From Colwellia sp. Arc7-635 (GTDB taxonomy: Bacteria > Pseudomonadota > Gammaproteobacteria > Enterobacterales > Alteromonadaceae), in contig NZ_CP034660.1 in assembly GCF_003971255.1 (NCBI RefSeq), forward strand, positions 3,038,001-3,102,000: DNA of 64,000 nucleotides, given 5' to 3'. The notes beneath the pieces were generated by a model that made no database searches, was not told the origin of the DNA, and saw nothing but the letters and a program-made list of their open reading frames with translations. The translations under genes were made by a program, and so were the position numbers. Of this stretch, positions 44,695 through 54,390 are shown piece by piece. The first letter of the stretch is position 1. Every line of letters starts with the position of its first letter.

Positions 44695-45741
44695 TTATTG
44701 TTGAGCCGCTGTTTCACTCAATGTAAGCGCCGAGAATGATACGCTAGTATAATCACCGTTTACTTTATCTACTGCCCAATTGCCCGTACCTGAACAACCA
44801 GCATACCAAATGCCATCAGCGTCTTTGGTTGAACATTGGTTATAGGCTCCTGCTTTAAAATAGAGCCAATCACCGGTGTAACCTGCGATGTTATCTTTTT
44901 CATCCACCTTGCCATAAGCATCGATATTATTTGAAAGGTCAATATCATAGGTAACCGTGTTTTTGTCTTTTTGAGTAAATGTTAGTTTCATGATATTGCC
45001 AACAACATTTATCGTGTAACTGAACGCTTCACCTAATGCGATGCCTGAGCTTTTTGGATCATTTGGGTTTTCCCAAGTATTTCCCCAAATAGGGTAAGCG
45101 ATGTCCGTTCTATCAGAGTTATCTTTGGCAAGATTGCGCTCATAGGTCCAAAATACCGAACCAGTATCGTGATTTGGCCATTTTTTGTAATAAATCTTTA
45201 TCGGTTCATTGCCCCAGCCAAACCCTTTGCCTTCTGCAATAACTTCTTTATCCTTTCCGGCATGAATTTGTCCAACTACCACAGAATAAGCAGGTTTTTT
45301 CGGGTGTTTAGCACTTTTAGCAACATGATTTACTTTTAAGGTTGCGTCTAATCGACCACCTATTTGATTAAAGTAAGCCGCATCTGGATGTGCAGCAATA
45401 GCGAAGTTGTTACTGTAAGATTTAGTGCCAATAGAAGTATCTAGCCCACGGATCATTTGTCTTAATTCGCTACGAGTATTAGATGATGCTCGTGTTGTTA
45501 CCGCTTTATTTGGTGAGGTGAATACCATCTCGCCATTGGTATCAATATAGAAAAAATCAGGATGTTGATAACTTTGTAATGCCTTAGTGTCGATATCATC
45601 AGCCTTACCATTGTTATCACGGTCTAACGGAATAGTAATTTTCCAATGAGAAAGATCAAACTTTCCAGCGGGAACATCAGATGTGCTAGCACAACCTGTC
45701 ATCAGTAAAGCAAGGGTAATAGTAGATACAGCTTTAAACAT
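44695..45741 (-). CDS. PL7 alginate lyase lipoprotein
   Basis: A 348-residue lyase of polysaccharide lyase family 7 that cleaves alginate by beta-elimination. A lipobox (LLMTGC, Cys17) predicts a membrane-anchored lipoprotein, probably surface-exposed. The three PL7 hallmark regions are present: RSELRQM (residues 90-96), GQIHAG (QIH at 158-160, with the catalytic His) and YFKAGAYNQ (about 294-302). It is a single catalytic domain without a binding module. A terminator separates it from the upstream large lipoprotein gene, so it probably has its own promoter. Confidence 0.93.
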   Translation of the reverse strand: MFKAVSTITLALLMTGCASTSDVPAGKFDLSHWKITIPLDRDNNGKADDIDTKALQSYQHPDFFYIDTNGEMVFTSPNKAVTTRASSNTRSELRQMIRGLDTSIGTKSYSNNFAIAAHPDAAYFNQIGGRLDATLKVNHVAKSAKHPKKPAYSVVVGQIHAGKDKEVIAEGKGFGWGNEPIKIYYKKWPNHDTGSVFWTYERNLAKDNSDRTDIAYPIWGNTWENPNDPKSSGIALGEAFSYTINVVGNIMKLTFTQKDKNTVTYDIDLSNNIDAYGKVDEKDNIAGYTGDWLYFKAGAYNQCSTKDADGIWYAGCSGTGNWAVDKVNGDYTSVSFSALTLSETAAQQ

Positions 45742-45861
45742 AAAGCACTCCTGTATATTAATATATATTTTTATTTATCGTTTTTGTTTGTCGTTGTTAC
45801 TTATCGTATTTATTAGCTAGTGTCAGTAGTTAGCTGTAAATAAAACGCTGCCGTTTATGAA

Positions 45862-45890
45862 AAAAATAGCGCCATTAAAGCGCTATTTTT
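45862..45890 (-). terminator. Terminator of the large alginate-locus lipoprotein gene
   Basis: An 11-bp perfect stem AAAAATAGCGC/GCGCTATTTTT (45862-45872 with 45880-45890). On the minus strand it ends in a T-run, 24 bases past the lipoprotein stop. Confidence 0.85.
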
Positions 45891-45913
45891 ATTATCAATT
45901 TAACGACTACATG

Positions 45914-48175
45914 CTATTTTGCTTTTTTAGCAACAACCGCTTCAGCAGTCGCTGAGTTATAAGGTGATGCCGTATTATCATCATCTAACGAGTCGCCTTC
46001 GGCGTAACCTTCAAAGTTATCTTCGAATAAGACTGTTGTGCCAGCCAGATCAGAAAACAATTTGAATTCATCAAGATAATAAGCCGCATCACCAGAAACC
46101 GAACCATTATCACCTAATTTAAAGATAACGGTTTGAACACCAATAGCTACGTCACTCAATGACTCAGACACAGAAGCAAAAGCTGAAGTAGTAACACTGG
46201 TGCCGTCAATAGTAAGCGTTAACATTGGCGCAGCAGTTGCCGAAGCGTTTGTTGCATCCCAAGTTAATTCAACGTCAGTCCATTTGTCAGCAGTAAATGG
46301 GATCGTGATATCAACACCTTCATTGTTACGTATAACATAACCACTGTTTTGAATACGTAAATCGATTAGTGCATTACTGGTACTTGTTGATGAGCCAAAT
46401 AAACCAATGTAAGCATCTTTTTCGATCGCCGCTTCTTTTAGGAATGACACCGTTAATTTACCAGCAGCGATAATATCACTTGAAGACAACTTATAACGTA
46501 ACTCACCGGCGTCATCGTCCATATTGTCGGTAATTCTTGCCGTAAGATTGTCAGGGTTAGTTTCACTGTTTCCGCTTGTACTTCCGCTAAGCAATTCAAC
46601 AAACGCTTCAGCGGTCGCTGAATTGTATGGAGAAGCTGGGTTATCAGTATCTAATGACGCGCCATCATCATAACTTTCAAAGTCGTCACCAAATTGAACC
46701 GTTGTACCGGCAATATCAGCATAAAGTTTGAAGTTATCAAGATAATAAGCGGCATCGCCAGAAACCGAACCATTATCACCTAGTTTAAAGATCACGGTTT
46801 GAACACCAACAGCAACATCGCTCAATGATTCAGACACTGAAGCAAATGGCGAAGTAGTAACACTAGTGCCATCGATAGTAAGCGTTAACAATGGTGCAAC
46901 GGTAGCAGAAGCATTAGTCGCATCCCAAGTCATTTCAACGTCAGTCCATTTATCAGCGTTAAATGGAATGGTGATATCTACACCTTCATTATTGCGTATA
47001 ACATAACCACTATTTTGAATACGTAAATCAATTAACGCATTGCTGGTACTCGTTGAAGAGCCATATATGCCAATGTAAGCATCTTTTTCAACTACCGATT
47101 CTTTTAAGAACGATACCGTTAATTTACCGGCAGCAATAATGTCGCTAGAAGATAGTTTGTAACGTAACTCGCCCGCATCATCGTCCATATTATCAGTAAG
47201 TCTTGCTGCTTTTGTTGGTGCTACATCTTCTGCACCGGTAATGGTATAAACAATTTCTGCCGCAGTACCATCAGCAGAGCTAATAGCCACAGTATCAGTG
47301 ACAATATCATTGGCATTAACCAATGAAGCTACTGTTGCGTTGCTAATATCAAGCGTATACGTCCATTCACCTGTTGCTAGTACTGAGAATGTGCCAAAGG
47401 TTGTGGTTAAGTTAGCTTGAGCTTCAAGTACGTTTTCATTAGCATCGTCATCGCTAACAACGATTGTGCCGGTAACAGCATCGCTAACATTGTTGGCAAT
47501 TGTTACTGTCAAATCGCCTGAAAATGTTGCTGGCGTATTCGCAGAAGCAGGAGCAATAACGCCAGTCGCTGCAGAAGTAAGCGTTTCTGTATATCCATCA
47601 AGATCACTATAAGCAGCAGTAGCAACGACGGTTTTTCCTATTTCATCATCGGTCAGCGCAAAGGTAGATTCTGTAGCATCAACAATAGCAACACCATCTG
47701 CAAGCCAACTATAGACTACGCTTTCAGGGTCAAAATCATTGTCATCTAGTACCGTCGCAGTCAGTAGTTTACCTGACTCTAAAGTACCTGATACTTCAAC
47801 CAAGCCGATAAAATTGATTAACACATCGGGCGTAGGGTTAGAGGTAATAACTTCACTATGGTTATCATTATCAGTGTACGAAACACTAACTTTTATGTTT
47901 GTGCCTGCTTGTGCGTCAGTTAATACTAGAGAGCTTGATGTTGCGCTAGCAATTGCTACATCGTCTGCCATCCAAGTATAAGAAACGGCTGATGCGTCTA
48001 AGCCATTAGCATCAGTTAACGTTGTTGTGAGTGTTTCGCCAACTTTAGCTTCCCCTGATAGTGAAAGCTGACCAAACGAGTTGCCATTTTTATCAGGCAA
48101 TGTATCTGTATTACAACCAACTATTGCTAAAGCAATCGTTGATATAGCAATCGTTTTATTCATTAACTTTTTCAT
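45914..48175 (-). CDS. Large multi-domain lipoprotein with duplicated ~200-residue domain, alginate locus
   Basis: A 753-residue protein with a lipobox (ALAIVGC, Cys21). Domains in order: two Ig-like modules (about 30-115 and 118-210, each with a YTWMADD or YSWLADG strand), a VCBS-like module (about 215-315, FGTFSVLATGEWTYTLD), then two nearly identical domains of about 200 residues (about 320-535 and 545-750) that each run TDNMDDDAGELRYKLSSSD to PYNSATAEA and look like jelly-roll sugar-binding modules. No catalytic motif is seen. Position between two PL7 genes suggests surface binding of alginate. The DNA copies differ at many silent positions, so the duplication is old and maintained. The promoter carries an ATTGGTTGACA motif shared with the TonB receptor gene. 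Confidence 0.75.
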   Translation of the reverse strand: MKKLMNKTIAISTIALAIVGCNTDTLPDKNGNSFGQLSLSGEAKVGETLTTTLTDANGLDASAVSYTWMADDVAIASATSSSLVLTDAQAGTNIKVSVSYTDNDNHSEVITSNPTPDVLINFIGLVEVSGTLESGKLLTATVLDDNDFDPESVVYSWLADGVAIVDATESTFALTDDEIGKTVVATAAYSDLDGYTETLTSAATGVIAPASANTPATFSGDLTVTIANNVSDAVTGTIVVSDDDANENVLEAQANLTTTFGTFSVLATGEWTYTLDISNATVASLVNANDIVTDTVAISSADGTAAEIVYTITGAEDVAPTKAARLTDNMDDDAGELRYKLSSSDIIAAGKLTVSFLKESVVEKDAYIGIYGSSTSTSNALIDLRIQNSGYVIRNNEGVDITIPFNADKWTDVEMTWDATNASATVAPLLTLTIDGTSVTTSPFASVSESLSDVAVGVQTVIFKLGDNGSVSGDAAYYLDNFKLYADIAGTTVQFGDDFESYDDGASLDTDNPASPYNSATAEAFVELLSGSTSGNSETNPDNLTARITDNMDDDAGELRYKLSSSDIIAAGKLTVSFLKEAAIEKDAYIGLFGSSTSTSNALIDLRIQNSGYVIRNNEGVDITIPFTADKWTDVELTWDATNASATAAPMLTLTIDGTSVTTSAFASVSESLSDVAIGVQTVIFKLGDNGSVSGDAAYYLDEFKLFSDLAGTTVLFEDNFEGYAEGDSLDDDNTASPYNSATAEAVVAKKAK

Positions 48176-48253
48176 TATTATAATCCTACTATTTTTTTGG
48201 TAAAAAATTTCGCTGCTATTTGGTTAAGCATTAATACTAATTTGTATAGCCGA

Positions 48254-48265
48254 TTTGTCAACCAA
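48254..48265 (-). promoter_or_regulatory. TTGGTTGACAAA operator candidate, lipoprotein promoter
   Basis: On the minus strand ATTGGTTGACA, about 80 bases before the lipoprotein start, equals the sequence before the TonB receptor gene, and differs by one base from the full dyad at 50493. It contains a TTGACA -35-like box. Confidence 0.5.
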
Positions 48266-48346
48266 TATGTACGAGCAGTAGTTAATTTAATCATTTTATA
48301 GCAAGGAAATGATGTTAAAAAAGATCATTTCTTACATTTTCATCCC

Positions 48347-48877
48347 TTAAATACCCTTTAATTTTATTGAATCCATACTTTCTCTGGCTAGGGCTAACCA
48401 CTTGTTTTTGTATTTTTTATCGGTAGTAGTAAATGAAATAAAAGTTAATTTTCCGTCAACAGGTAAAACATAAGTAAGATTAAATTGGTATTTACCAATA
48501 GATTTGATCTCGTACTCGAATACAGCAACTTTAGTTCCTAATCGGCTATACACCTTGTCTTTTTTCCAACGAGCTTTGTCATTAGCTTTACGCAAGACAT
48601 TAGATAACGACTTATGAATTTTATTCATGCTTTTCTTATCCGCTGGGGTCGAATACTGCGTAAAAGTAAAGCTTACTGACTTATCTTTATCGCTAAATGC
48701 AAAAGCTGGAGGATTTTTTTGTTTGCCATAACGCTTGTCTAAAGCGGAGTCTGATAAAGCATTGAACTCTGTTGACAACTCGATAACGAGCTTGTCGTTA
48801 AAAAAGTGTTCTGTGCTAGTTTCTGCAGCCATGCTAGTAAAGCTGAACAAGCAAAGTAGAAAATATAAATTTTTCAT
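48347..48877 (-). CDS. Small exported protein in the alginate locus
   Basis: A 176-residue protein with a signal peptide (MKNLYFLLCLFSFTSMAAE, residues 1-19). The mature part is basic and beta-rich, with FAFSDKDKSVSFTFTQY, YSRLGTKVAVFEYEIKSIG and LTFISFTTTDKKYKNKW, a pattern reminiscent of small periplasmic proteins that sample membrane or lipid ligands; I do not name a family. It lies 23 bases downstream of the PL7-CBM32 gene on the same strand, so it is probably co-transcribed. Confidence 0.7.
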   Translation of the reverse strand: MKNLYFLLCLFSFTSMAAETSTEHFFNDKLVIELSTEFNALSDSALDKRYGKQKNPPAFAFSDKDKSVSFTFTQYSTPADKKSMNKIHKSLSNVLRKANDKARWKKDKVYSRLGTKVAVFEYEIKSIGKYQFNLTYVLPVDGKLTFISFTTTDKKYKNKWLALARESMDSIKLKGI

Positions 48878-48900
48878 GGTTAATCTCTTATCTTATTGTT

Positions 48901-50304
48901 TTAATGTGGATAACCGCTATGGCTATTCTCGATTTGATAGAATGTTGCACGCACAAAATCATGTGCATCGCCAGAATTATTTTGGTTATAAACCCCGGCT
49001 TTAAAATACATATATTGGCTGCCTTGGTCATATCCACTTGTTGTCATATCAACGATTTGTTCAAACTCACTGCCATCGGCTTTGATCACTTTCACCGTAA
49101 GTTTATGGCCTGATACGGTTATTGAGTAACTGAATTTTTCATCTAGCGGAATACCATCAGTGGGGTTACTTGCGCTATTCGTGCGGCTACCTATGATGTC
49201 GTAATAAGCATCGTCACCACCAAGGGCTTCATGCGCGAGATAGATACTACCGTTTGAATTTCCTGGCAGTTTTCGGTAGTAAAGTCGAGCGGGCTCATCA
49301 TCATTTGCATGAATTTGCCCAATAATAACGCGGCCTATTTGATAGTCTTCGCCCGTAGTAGTTACACTATTAACCGCTAACTCAGCATTGAGTTCGCCGT
49401 CAATACCGCCAGCATTGTCTAAGTCTGTTTGTGGTGCTGTAGAAAACACCCAGTTATTCTTATTAACCCCTTGAGTTTGCTCACTTGTGTCGCCTCTGCG
49501 TAACATTTCTCGTAACTCTGAGCGTACATAGTTGGTATTAGTCGAAGTGCGATAGCCTGAAACTGAGGTGGTAAATACCAGCCCACCATCTTTTGACAAA
49601 GTAAAAAAGCGTGGATCTGAATAACCATCGGCAAGAGCGGTTTCCTTAATGCTGTCTGACTTGCCGTTACTGTCTTCATCAGTTGGTACACTTAAATACC
49701 AATCAATTAATTCGATGTTATGACTAACGTCTTTTTGGCAACCAAAGGCTTCAACTTCCAGAATACTACTTGGTTGAGAAACATCGCTACCAGCGAGTTC
49801 TATACGTAAATATAGCGCTGTTTCTGTCCTTAACTGGTCTAGATGAATAACATCAGGAAATAATGAATTCTTTTCGCTTTGTGTTTTACTATTGAGTAAT
49901 TGCCAATTTTCTTGGTCTTTTGAGCCATATATATTGAATAAATGTGCATACTCTACATTTTTCCAAGTGATAATTAGCTGCTTTAGCATTGCTGGCTCTG
50001 AAAGCGTTAGTAATAAATTGCTATCAGTTGTGTCAGCCTGCCAACTAGAAGCATTAGTTTTATTGCCATCAAATAAAGCCGCGGCCTCAGCACCTGTCGA
50101 CTCATCATTTATTGACAAAATTTGTAATGGATAACTAACGTCACAGCTTATGTCATCAATAATATCAGGCGTGGTAACAGGATCAATGACCTGTTTTGGA
50201 ACAGCTATTGTTGTACTATTATTACTTGGGCTGCCCCCACAGCTAACCAAACCAAATAAGCTCACGAAAGTAACGAAAGTAAAAAAATTCTTATGTATTT
50301 GCAT
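48901..50304 (-). CDS. PL7 alginate lyase with N-terminal CBM32-like domain, lipoprotein
   Basis: A 467-residue lipoprotein (lipobox GLVSC, Cys22). Residues 55-195 form an F5/8 type C (CBM32-like) module: WQADTTDSNLLLTLSEP, IITWKNVEYAHLFNIYGSKD and LYLRIELAG. The PL7 catalytic domain follows (about 198-465) with RSELREM (261-267), GQIHAND (QIH 330-332) and YFKAGVYNQ (near 438). Binding module plus enzyme suits attack on alginate in cell walls or gels. It is the promoter-proximal gene of a two-gene unit and is divergent from the TonB receptor; the shared 513-base region holds operator candidates. Confidence 0.93.
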   Translation of the reverse strand: MQIHKNFFTFVTFVSLFGLVSCGGSPSNNSTTIAVPKQVIDPVTTPDIIDDISCDVSYPLQILSINDESTGAEAAALFDGNKTNASSWQADTTDSNLLLTLSEPAMLKQLIITWKNVEYAHLFNIYGSKDQENWQLLNSKTQSEKNSLFPDVIHLDQLRTETALYLRIELAGSDVSQPSSILEVEAFGCQKDVSHNIELIDWYLSVPTDEDSNGKSDSIKETALADGYSDPRFFTLSKDGGLVFTTSVSGYRTSTNTNYVRSELREMLRRGDTSEQTQGVNKNNWVFSTAPQTDLDNAGGIDGELNAELAVNSVTTTGEDYQIGRVIIGQIHANDDEPARLYYRKLPGNSNGSIYLAHEALGGDDAYYDIIGSRTNSASNPTDGIPLDEKFSYSITVSGHKLTVKVIKADGSEFEQIVDMTTSGYDQGSQYMYFKAGVYNQNNSGDAHDFVRATFYQIENSHSGYPH

Positions 50305-50492
50305 AGGTGTCCTAACGGCTAAAGTGAATTAAATACCACAAGGTGGTGTATTTAATGTGTGCTGACGGTATATTTTAATTAGTGTTTTTCGTCAGTTTTC
50401 ATTAGGCTTTTACTCAAGCAAACTTGTCATAAATAGCACAAATTTTGCTGTAAAATTGCCTAGCTAAGGTTTTTTACACTATGCAACACGCC

Positions 50493-50504
50493 TTGGTCAA
50501 CCAA
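50493..50504. promoter_or_regulatory. TTGGTCAACCAA dyad, GntR/FadR-type operator candidate
   Basis: A perfect 12-bp palindrome (TTGGT-N2-ACCAA) in the divergent region between the PL7-CBM32 and TonB receptor genes. The form resembles hexuronate-type GntR regulator sites such as UxuR/ExuR, which read TTGGT..ACCAA. No regulator gene is in the locus. Confidence 0.55.
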
Positions 50505-50741
50505 AAATAAAACTTTGGTCATGCTCTTCGCAGTAAATAAATTTATAAAGTCTTAATTTCATCCTGCATTCATTATAATCACGTCAAATTATGTACTTTA
50601 TAATACGGGACACTGACAAATGATGATGAAAAACCAGATTAACTATAGTCTCATCATTATAACAAAACCAAAAATTGGTAATGACATTATTAATCATTGG
50701 TAACATACATGACGGTAATTATAATGTCATAAACAAGCAAA

Positions 50742-50753
50742 TTGGTTGACAAT
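50742..50753 (+). promoter_or_regulatory. TTGGTTGACAAT operator candidate, TonB receptor promoter
   Basis: Lies 65 bases before the receptor start; ATTGGTTGACA is identical to the lipoprotein promoter copy at 48254-48265 and overlaps a -35-like TTGACA. Confidence 0.5.
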
Positions 50754-50817
50754 TATGTTTTATATTGTTTGAATAAAATACAACGAGTATAAAAACTATA
50801 ATGAATCGGAAATATCA

Positions 50818-53800
50818 ATGGCTACTTTCAATAAGTTAAATAAAATTAGCAGAGTTGTGCGCAAGCAGGCTAGCTATCCAAGACAATTTTTGTGTGCATC
50901 TACATTACTTTCATTACTTGCTTTTCCAGCGACAGCCGCTGAAGAAAGTGAAACTGAAATCAAAGTTGATGCTGACATTGAAGTAATTGAAGTAAGTGGG
51001 GGCTTACGACGTACTATGACTCGTTCATTGAACGAGAAAAAACACAGTACAGCAATTGTTGATGCAGTAGCCGCAGCAGATTTTGGTGATTTACCTGGTT
51101 TATCACTGTCTGATGTTATTGAAAATATTTCTGGTGCGTCTGGTCACCGCCTCAAAGGTAGTCAAAACGAAATATCAATTCGTGGTTTAGGCTCTTATTG
51201 GGGTTACTCAACTTTTAATGGTAGAACAATTACCAATGCCGGCGCTGGTCGTGCGGTAAACTTCAAAAAATTTCCGTCTGAACTTGTCGACAAGGTTGTC
51301 ATTTATAAATCTCAACAAGCTGATTTAGTCGAAGGCGGTACCTCAGGTACTATCGACGTAAATTCTCTACGTGCTGTTGATTATGGTGAAGCACAAACCA
51401 CGGTTCAAGCAACAGGCGTTTTTAATTCTTATTATGATGATGTCGACGGTGATAGTTCGCCTTGGGGTAAAAAGCTTATTATCTCAACCGTTCAACAATG
51501 GGAAACTGATAGTTTAGGCGATATGGGTTTTACGTTAGGCCTTAGCCATTCAGACTCATCAAACCCAGAAGAAAATTACGGTGGTAATTCTCAAATGGCA
51601 GTATGTGCATTACGTGCTGCCGATGGTTCAAATCTTGTAGGTGGTAGTAATTGTGCTACGGGTCAACAAGGGGTGAGTTCAGGCCGTGTTGGTCGTGAGC
51701 CTGAGTTGGGTATAGATACCGACTTAGCTGATTTTGACCAAAGCAGTATTTTCTATGTACCGAACGACGCTTACTGGCGAACTGGTGAAGATGAAGATGT
51801 ACGTACCGGTGCAGTATTTACCTTTCAGTGGATACCTCGTGATGATTTAGAAATTAATTTCGATTATGAATACTCTGACTTAGAGTACACCGAAAAACGT
51901 ATGGAATTAGCGTTAGATTCTCGCATCGATGATCTGGCCGATCATATTATTGCTGACGATCACACCTTACTATACGCAACGGGTGAAGCACGCCCGACTT
52001 TACAAGGTGAAAACCGTAACCAAGTTGATGAATATCGTGGTGGTGGTATTGAAATAGAATATGCCCCAACTGAAGATTTAACGCTTGCCCTTGATCTATC
52101 TTACTCAGAATCATACCGATATCGCTTACGCCAAAGAACTAAGTTTCGTTCAACAGAGCGTTATAACTATGCACTAGATTTCCGCGGTCGTAATGTTCCA
52201 ACGTTAACATGGTTAGATAACAGCCGTTTAGGTCCTGGTGATGATGGCTTTGCCTCTTCAGAAGCATTTGACGCAAGTGACATGACTAATTTTGTTAATG
52301 ATGATCATGCTTACGTGGAATACCGCCGCGCTCATGAACATCGTAATGATGATATTTTTGCCATCAACCTAGACGGTGAATATCAACTAGATAACGATTA
52401 CTTTTCAAGTATTAAAGTCGGTGTTCGATACTCGAAAGAACACCTACTTGATTTTGTGACCAATGACGTATCGTTAGTGATTGCTGATGGTTCACAAAAA
52501 TATGGCGCTAGTGACAACGAAGATAATAACTGGGATGAATTAAATCCTGGAGCTAACTCCGAACTTATTAATGGTATTATCGATGGTTGTCAAAATGGCC
52601 ACTCAAATAACATCCAATTTACTGAAGAACCTGGTAGTGGTGGCGATGCAACGCGTTATGCAACTTATGATCACAAGTGTTTTATCGGCCAAGTTTTAGG
52701 GCAACTGCCTGGCGCAACAAGCACCGACTTTTATGATATTGGTGAACGTGAAGATGGCCGTGACGGTGCTGACCGTGACGTAACCGAAACCATCACAGCC
52801 GGCTATGTTATGGCTAACTTTGATGCTGAAATCAGCGGCATACCGGTATACGGTAATGTTGGTGTTCGTGTGGTAAAAACAGAAACAGAATCTCAAGGTT
52901 GGGGTGACAAAGTTTATATCACTACCGATGAAGACACAGGCACTTACAGCGCGCTAATTAACCCAACAGGTGATATTGAGCGTGTAAATTTAGCCTCAGA
53001 ATATACCGAAGTGCTACCTAGCTTAAACTTAACTTTCCACGTAACTGATGAATTTTATGTTAGAACAGCCGCCTATCGTTCTATGTCTCGTTTTCAACTA
53101 AATGCGATGTCGGCAGGGGTAAGTTACGAAACTTGTGAAGATGAAGATGACACTATTTGTGATCCTGCAACAAATACTGATTATTCTTCTGTTATTCGCA
53201 GCGGTGAAGCCAACGGTAACCATTTAGACCCGTACACTGCACTTAACTACGACTTGTCTTTTGAATATTATCCATCAGAAGATGCGGCTTTAACCTTAGC
53301 GCTTTACCATAAATCATTTACTGGTGGCTATAAAACCGAAACAGAACAACGTGACATTACTGTCAATTTAGATGGTGTAGATACAATTTATACCGGTGTT
53401 AGTCATTTAGTTAAACAAACCTCTGACGATAACTCAATAATCAAAGGCATTGAAATAACAGGGCAAAAACATTTTGTTGAATTACCTGAACCGTTTAATG
53501 GTTTAGGTGCTAAGTTTGCCTGGAACTATGCAAGTTCTAACTTTGTTACTGATGAACCCGCAAGTGCTGGCATTGTGCCTGATGCGAACTTATTTGGCTT
53601 CTCAAAAAATGTCGCGTCAGCGTCTGTTTACTGGGAAGGTGATGACACCACGGTTCGCTTAATGTGGAAGTATCGCTCAAAATATTTACAGCCTAATAGC
53701 TTACCATTTCCAGACCGCTCACATCGATATGTACAAGATGCGGTTTACATGAACATGTCAGCTAAATACAAGGTTAATTCAAGTGTTAGTGTGTTCTTAA

Positions 53801-53916
53801 AAGGACTTAACTTGACCAATGAACCACAAGTGATGACCCGAGGTAACGATACGACTATTGCAGATTACTCTCGTTCAGGCACTAAATGGGAATTTGGCGT
53901 AAAAGCTAAGTTTTAA
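50818..53916 (+). CDS. TonB-dependent receptor, probable alginate oligosaccharide importer
   Basis: A 1032-residue outer-membrane receptor of the large carbohydrate-type TonB family (TIGR01782-like). A signal peptide (about residues 20-40, LCASTLLSLLAFPATAA) precedes the plug domain: VIEVSGGLRRTMTRSLNEKK, SLSDVIENISGASG, ISIRGLG and VDKVVIYKSQQADLVEGGTSGTID are classic. The barrel of about 22 strands fills the rest and ends with the aromatic GTKWEFGVKAKF. Adjacency to two PL7 lyases and a shared promoter motif point to alginate oligosaccharides as substrate, moved with energy from TonB-ExbBD encoded elsewhere. It is monocistronic. Confidence 0.92.
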   Translation: MATFNKLNKISRVVRKQASYPRQFLCASTLLSLLAFPATAAEESETEIKVDADIEVIEVSGGLRRTMTRSLNEKKHSTAIVDAVAAADFGDLPGLSLSDVIENISGASGHRLKGSQNEISIRGLGSYWGYSTFNGRTITNAGAGRAVNFKKFPSELVDKVVIYKSQQADLVEGGTSGTIDVNSLRAVDYGEAQTTVQATGVFNSYYDDVDGDSSPWGKKLIISTVQQWETDSLGDMGFTLGLSHSDSSNPEENYGGNSQMAVCALRAADGSNLVGGSNCATGQQGVSSGRVGREPELGIDTDLADFDQSSIFYVPNDAYWRTGEDEDVRTGAVFTFQWIPRDDLEINFDYEYSDLEYTEKRMELALDSRIDDLADHIIADDHTLLYATGEARPTLQGENRNQVDEYRGGGIEIEYAPTEDLTLALDLSYSESYRYRLRQRTKFRSTERYNYALDFRGRNVPTLTWLDNSRLGPGDDGFASSEAFDASDMTNFVNDDHAYVEYRRAHEHRNDDIFAINLDGEYQLDNDYFSSIKVGVRYSKEHLLDFVTNDVSLVIADGSQKYGASDNEDNNWDELNPGANSELINGIIDGCQNGHSNNIQFTEEPGSGGDATRYATYDHKCFIGQVLGQLPGATSTDFYDIGEREDGRDGADRDVTETITAGYVMANFDAEISGIPVYGNVGVRVVKTETESQGWGDKVYITTDEDTGTYSALINPTGDIERVNLASEYTEVLPSLNLTFHVTDEFYVRTAAYRSMSRFQLNAMSAGVSYETCEDEDDTICDPATNTDYSSVIRSGEANGNHLDPYTALNYDLSFEYYPSEDAALTLALYHKSFTGGYKTETEQRDITVNLDGVDTIYTGVSHLVKQTSDDNSIIKGIEITGQKHFVELPEPFNGLGAKFAWNYASSNFVTDEPASAGIVPDANLFGFSKNVASASVYWEGDDTTVRLMWKYRSKYLQPNSLPFPDRSHRYVQDAVYMNMSAKYKVNSSVSVFLKGLNLTNEPQVMTRGNDTTIADYSRSGTKWEFGVKAKF

Positions 53917-53939
53917 GCCTTAATACATCAAACCATGAA

Positions 53940-53963
53940 GGTGAGCAGTTTATACTGCTCACC
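53940..53963 (+). terminator. Hairpin after the TonB receptor gene
   Basis: A perfect 10-bp stem GGTGAGCAGT/ACTGCTCACC (53940-53949 with 53954-53963) and a four-base loop, 24 bases past the stop. No T-run follows, so it may stabilise the transcript end instead of terminating it. Confidence 0.55.
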
Positions 53964-54390
53964 AAACACATCTTAATACTGTTAAAAAGTTACTATTAAA
54001 AAGTTAGCGCGTCACCCATAATAATTACTACAAGTTAACTAAAATGCCTTATCAAATTTCAGCTAACGCGACTGTAGAATTTATATTTTTTAAAATACAG
54101 TCTTAAAAATGACTGTAAAATAGACCTTGAATCACAATCCTATGTGAATTCTGAAGTTGTTTCATATCTAAATAACACTTTTATTTAACCTCAGACACTA
54201 AAAAACTAATGAGTAATTTGGCTTTTGAGTAATCCTACAACCTATTGTGGTAGAGCGACCTATTACTAGTTAGGAGGCAAAATTAACTATGCCACTACAA
54301 AATTTAAAGTGAGTGTTCAGCTAATTCTTTCAGCTAATCCTTTAACAAAACCTAATGAGTAAAGCCCGTTAGGTTATAGCTTTGAACAGC
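53964..54390. other. Intergenic region with an ATGGGTGNC motif copy
   Basis: 427 bases between convergent genes, no gene seen. One ATGGGTGAC copy (minus strand, 54011-54019) belongs to the dispersed motif described in the findings. Confidence 0.4.
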
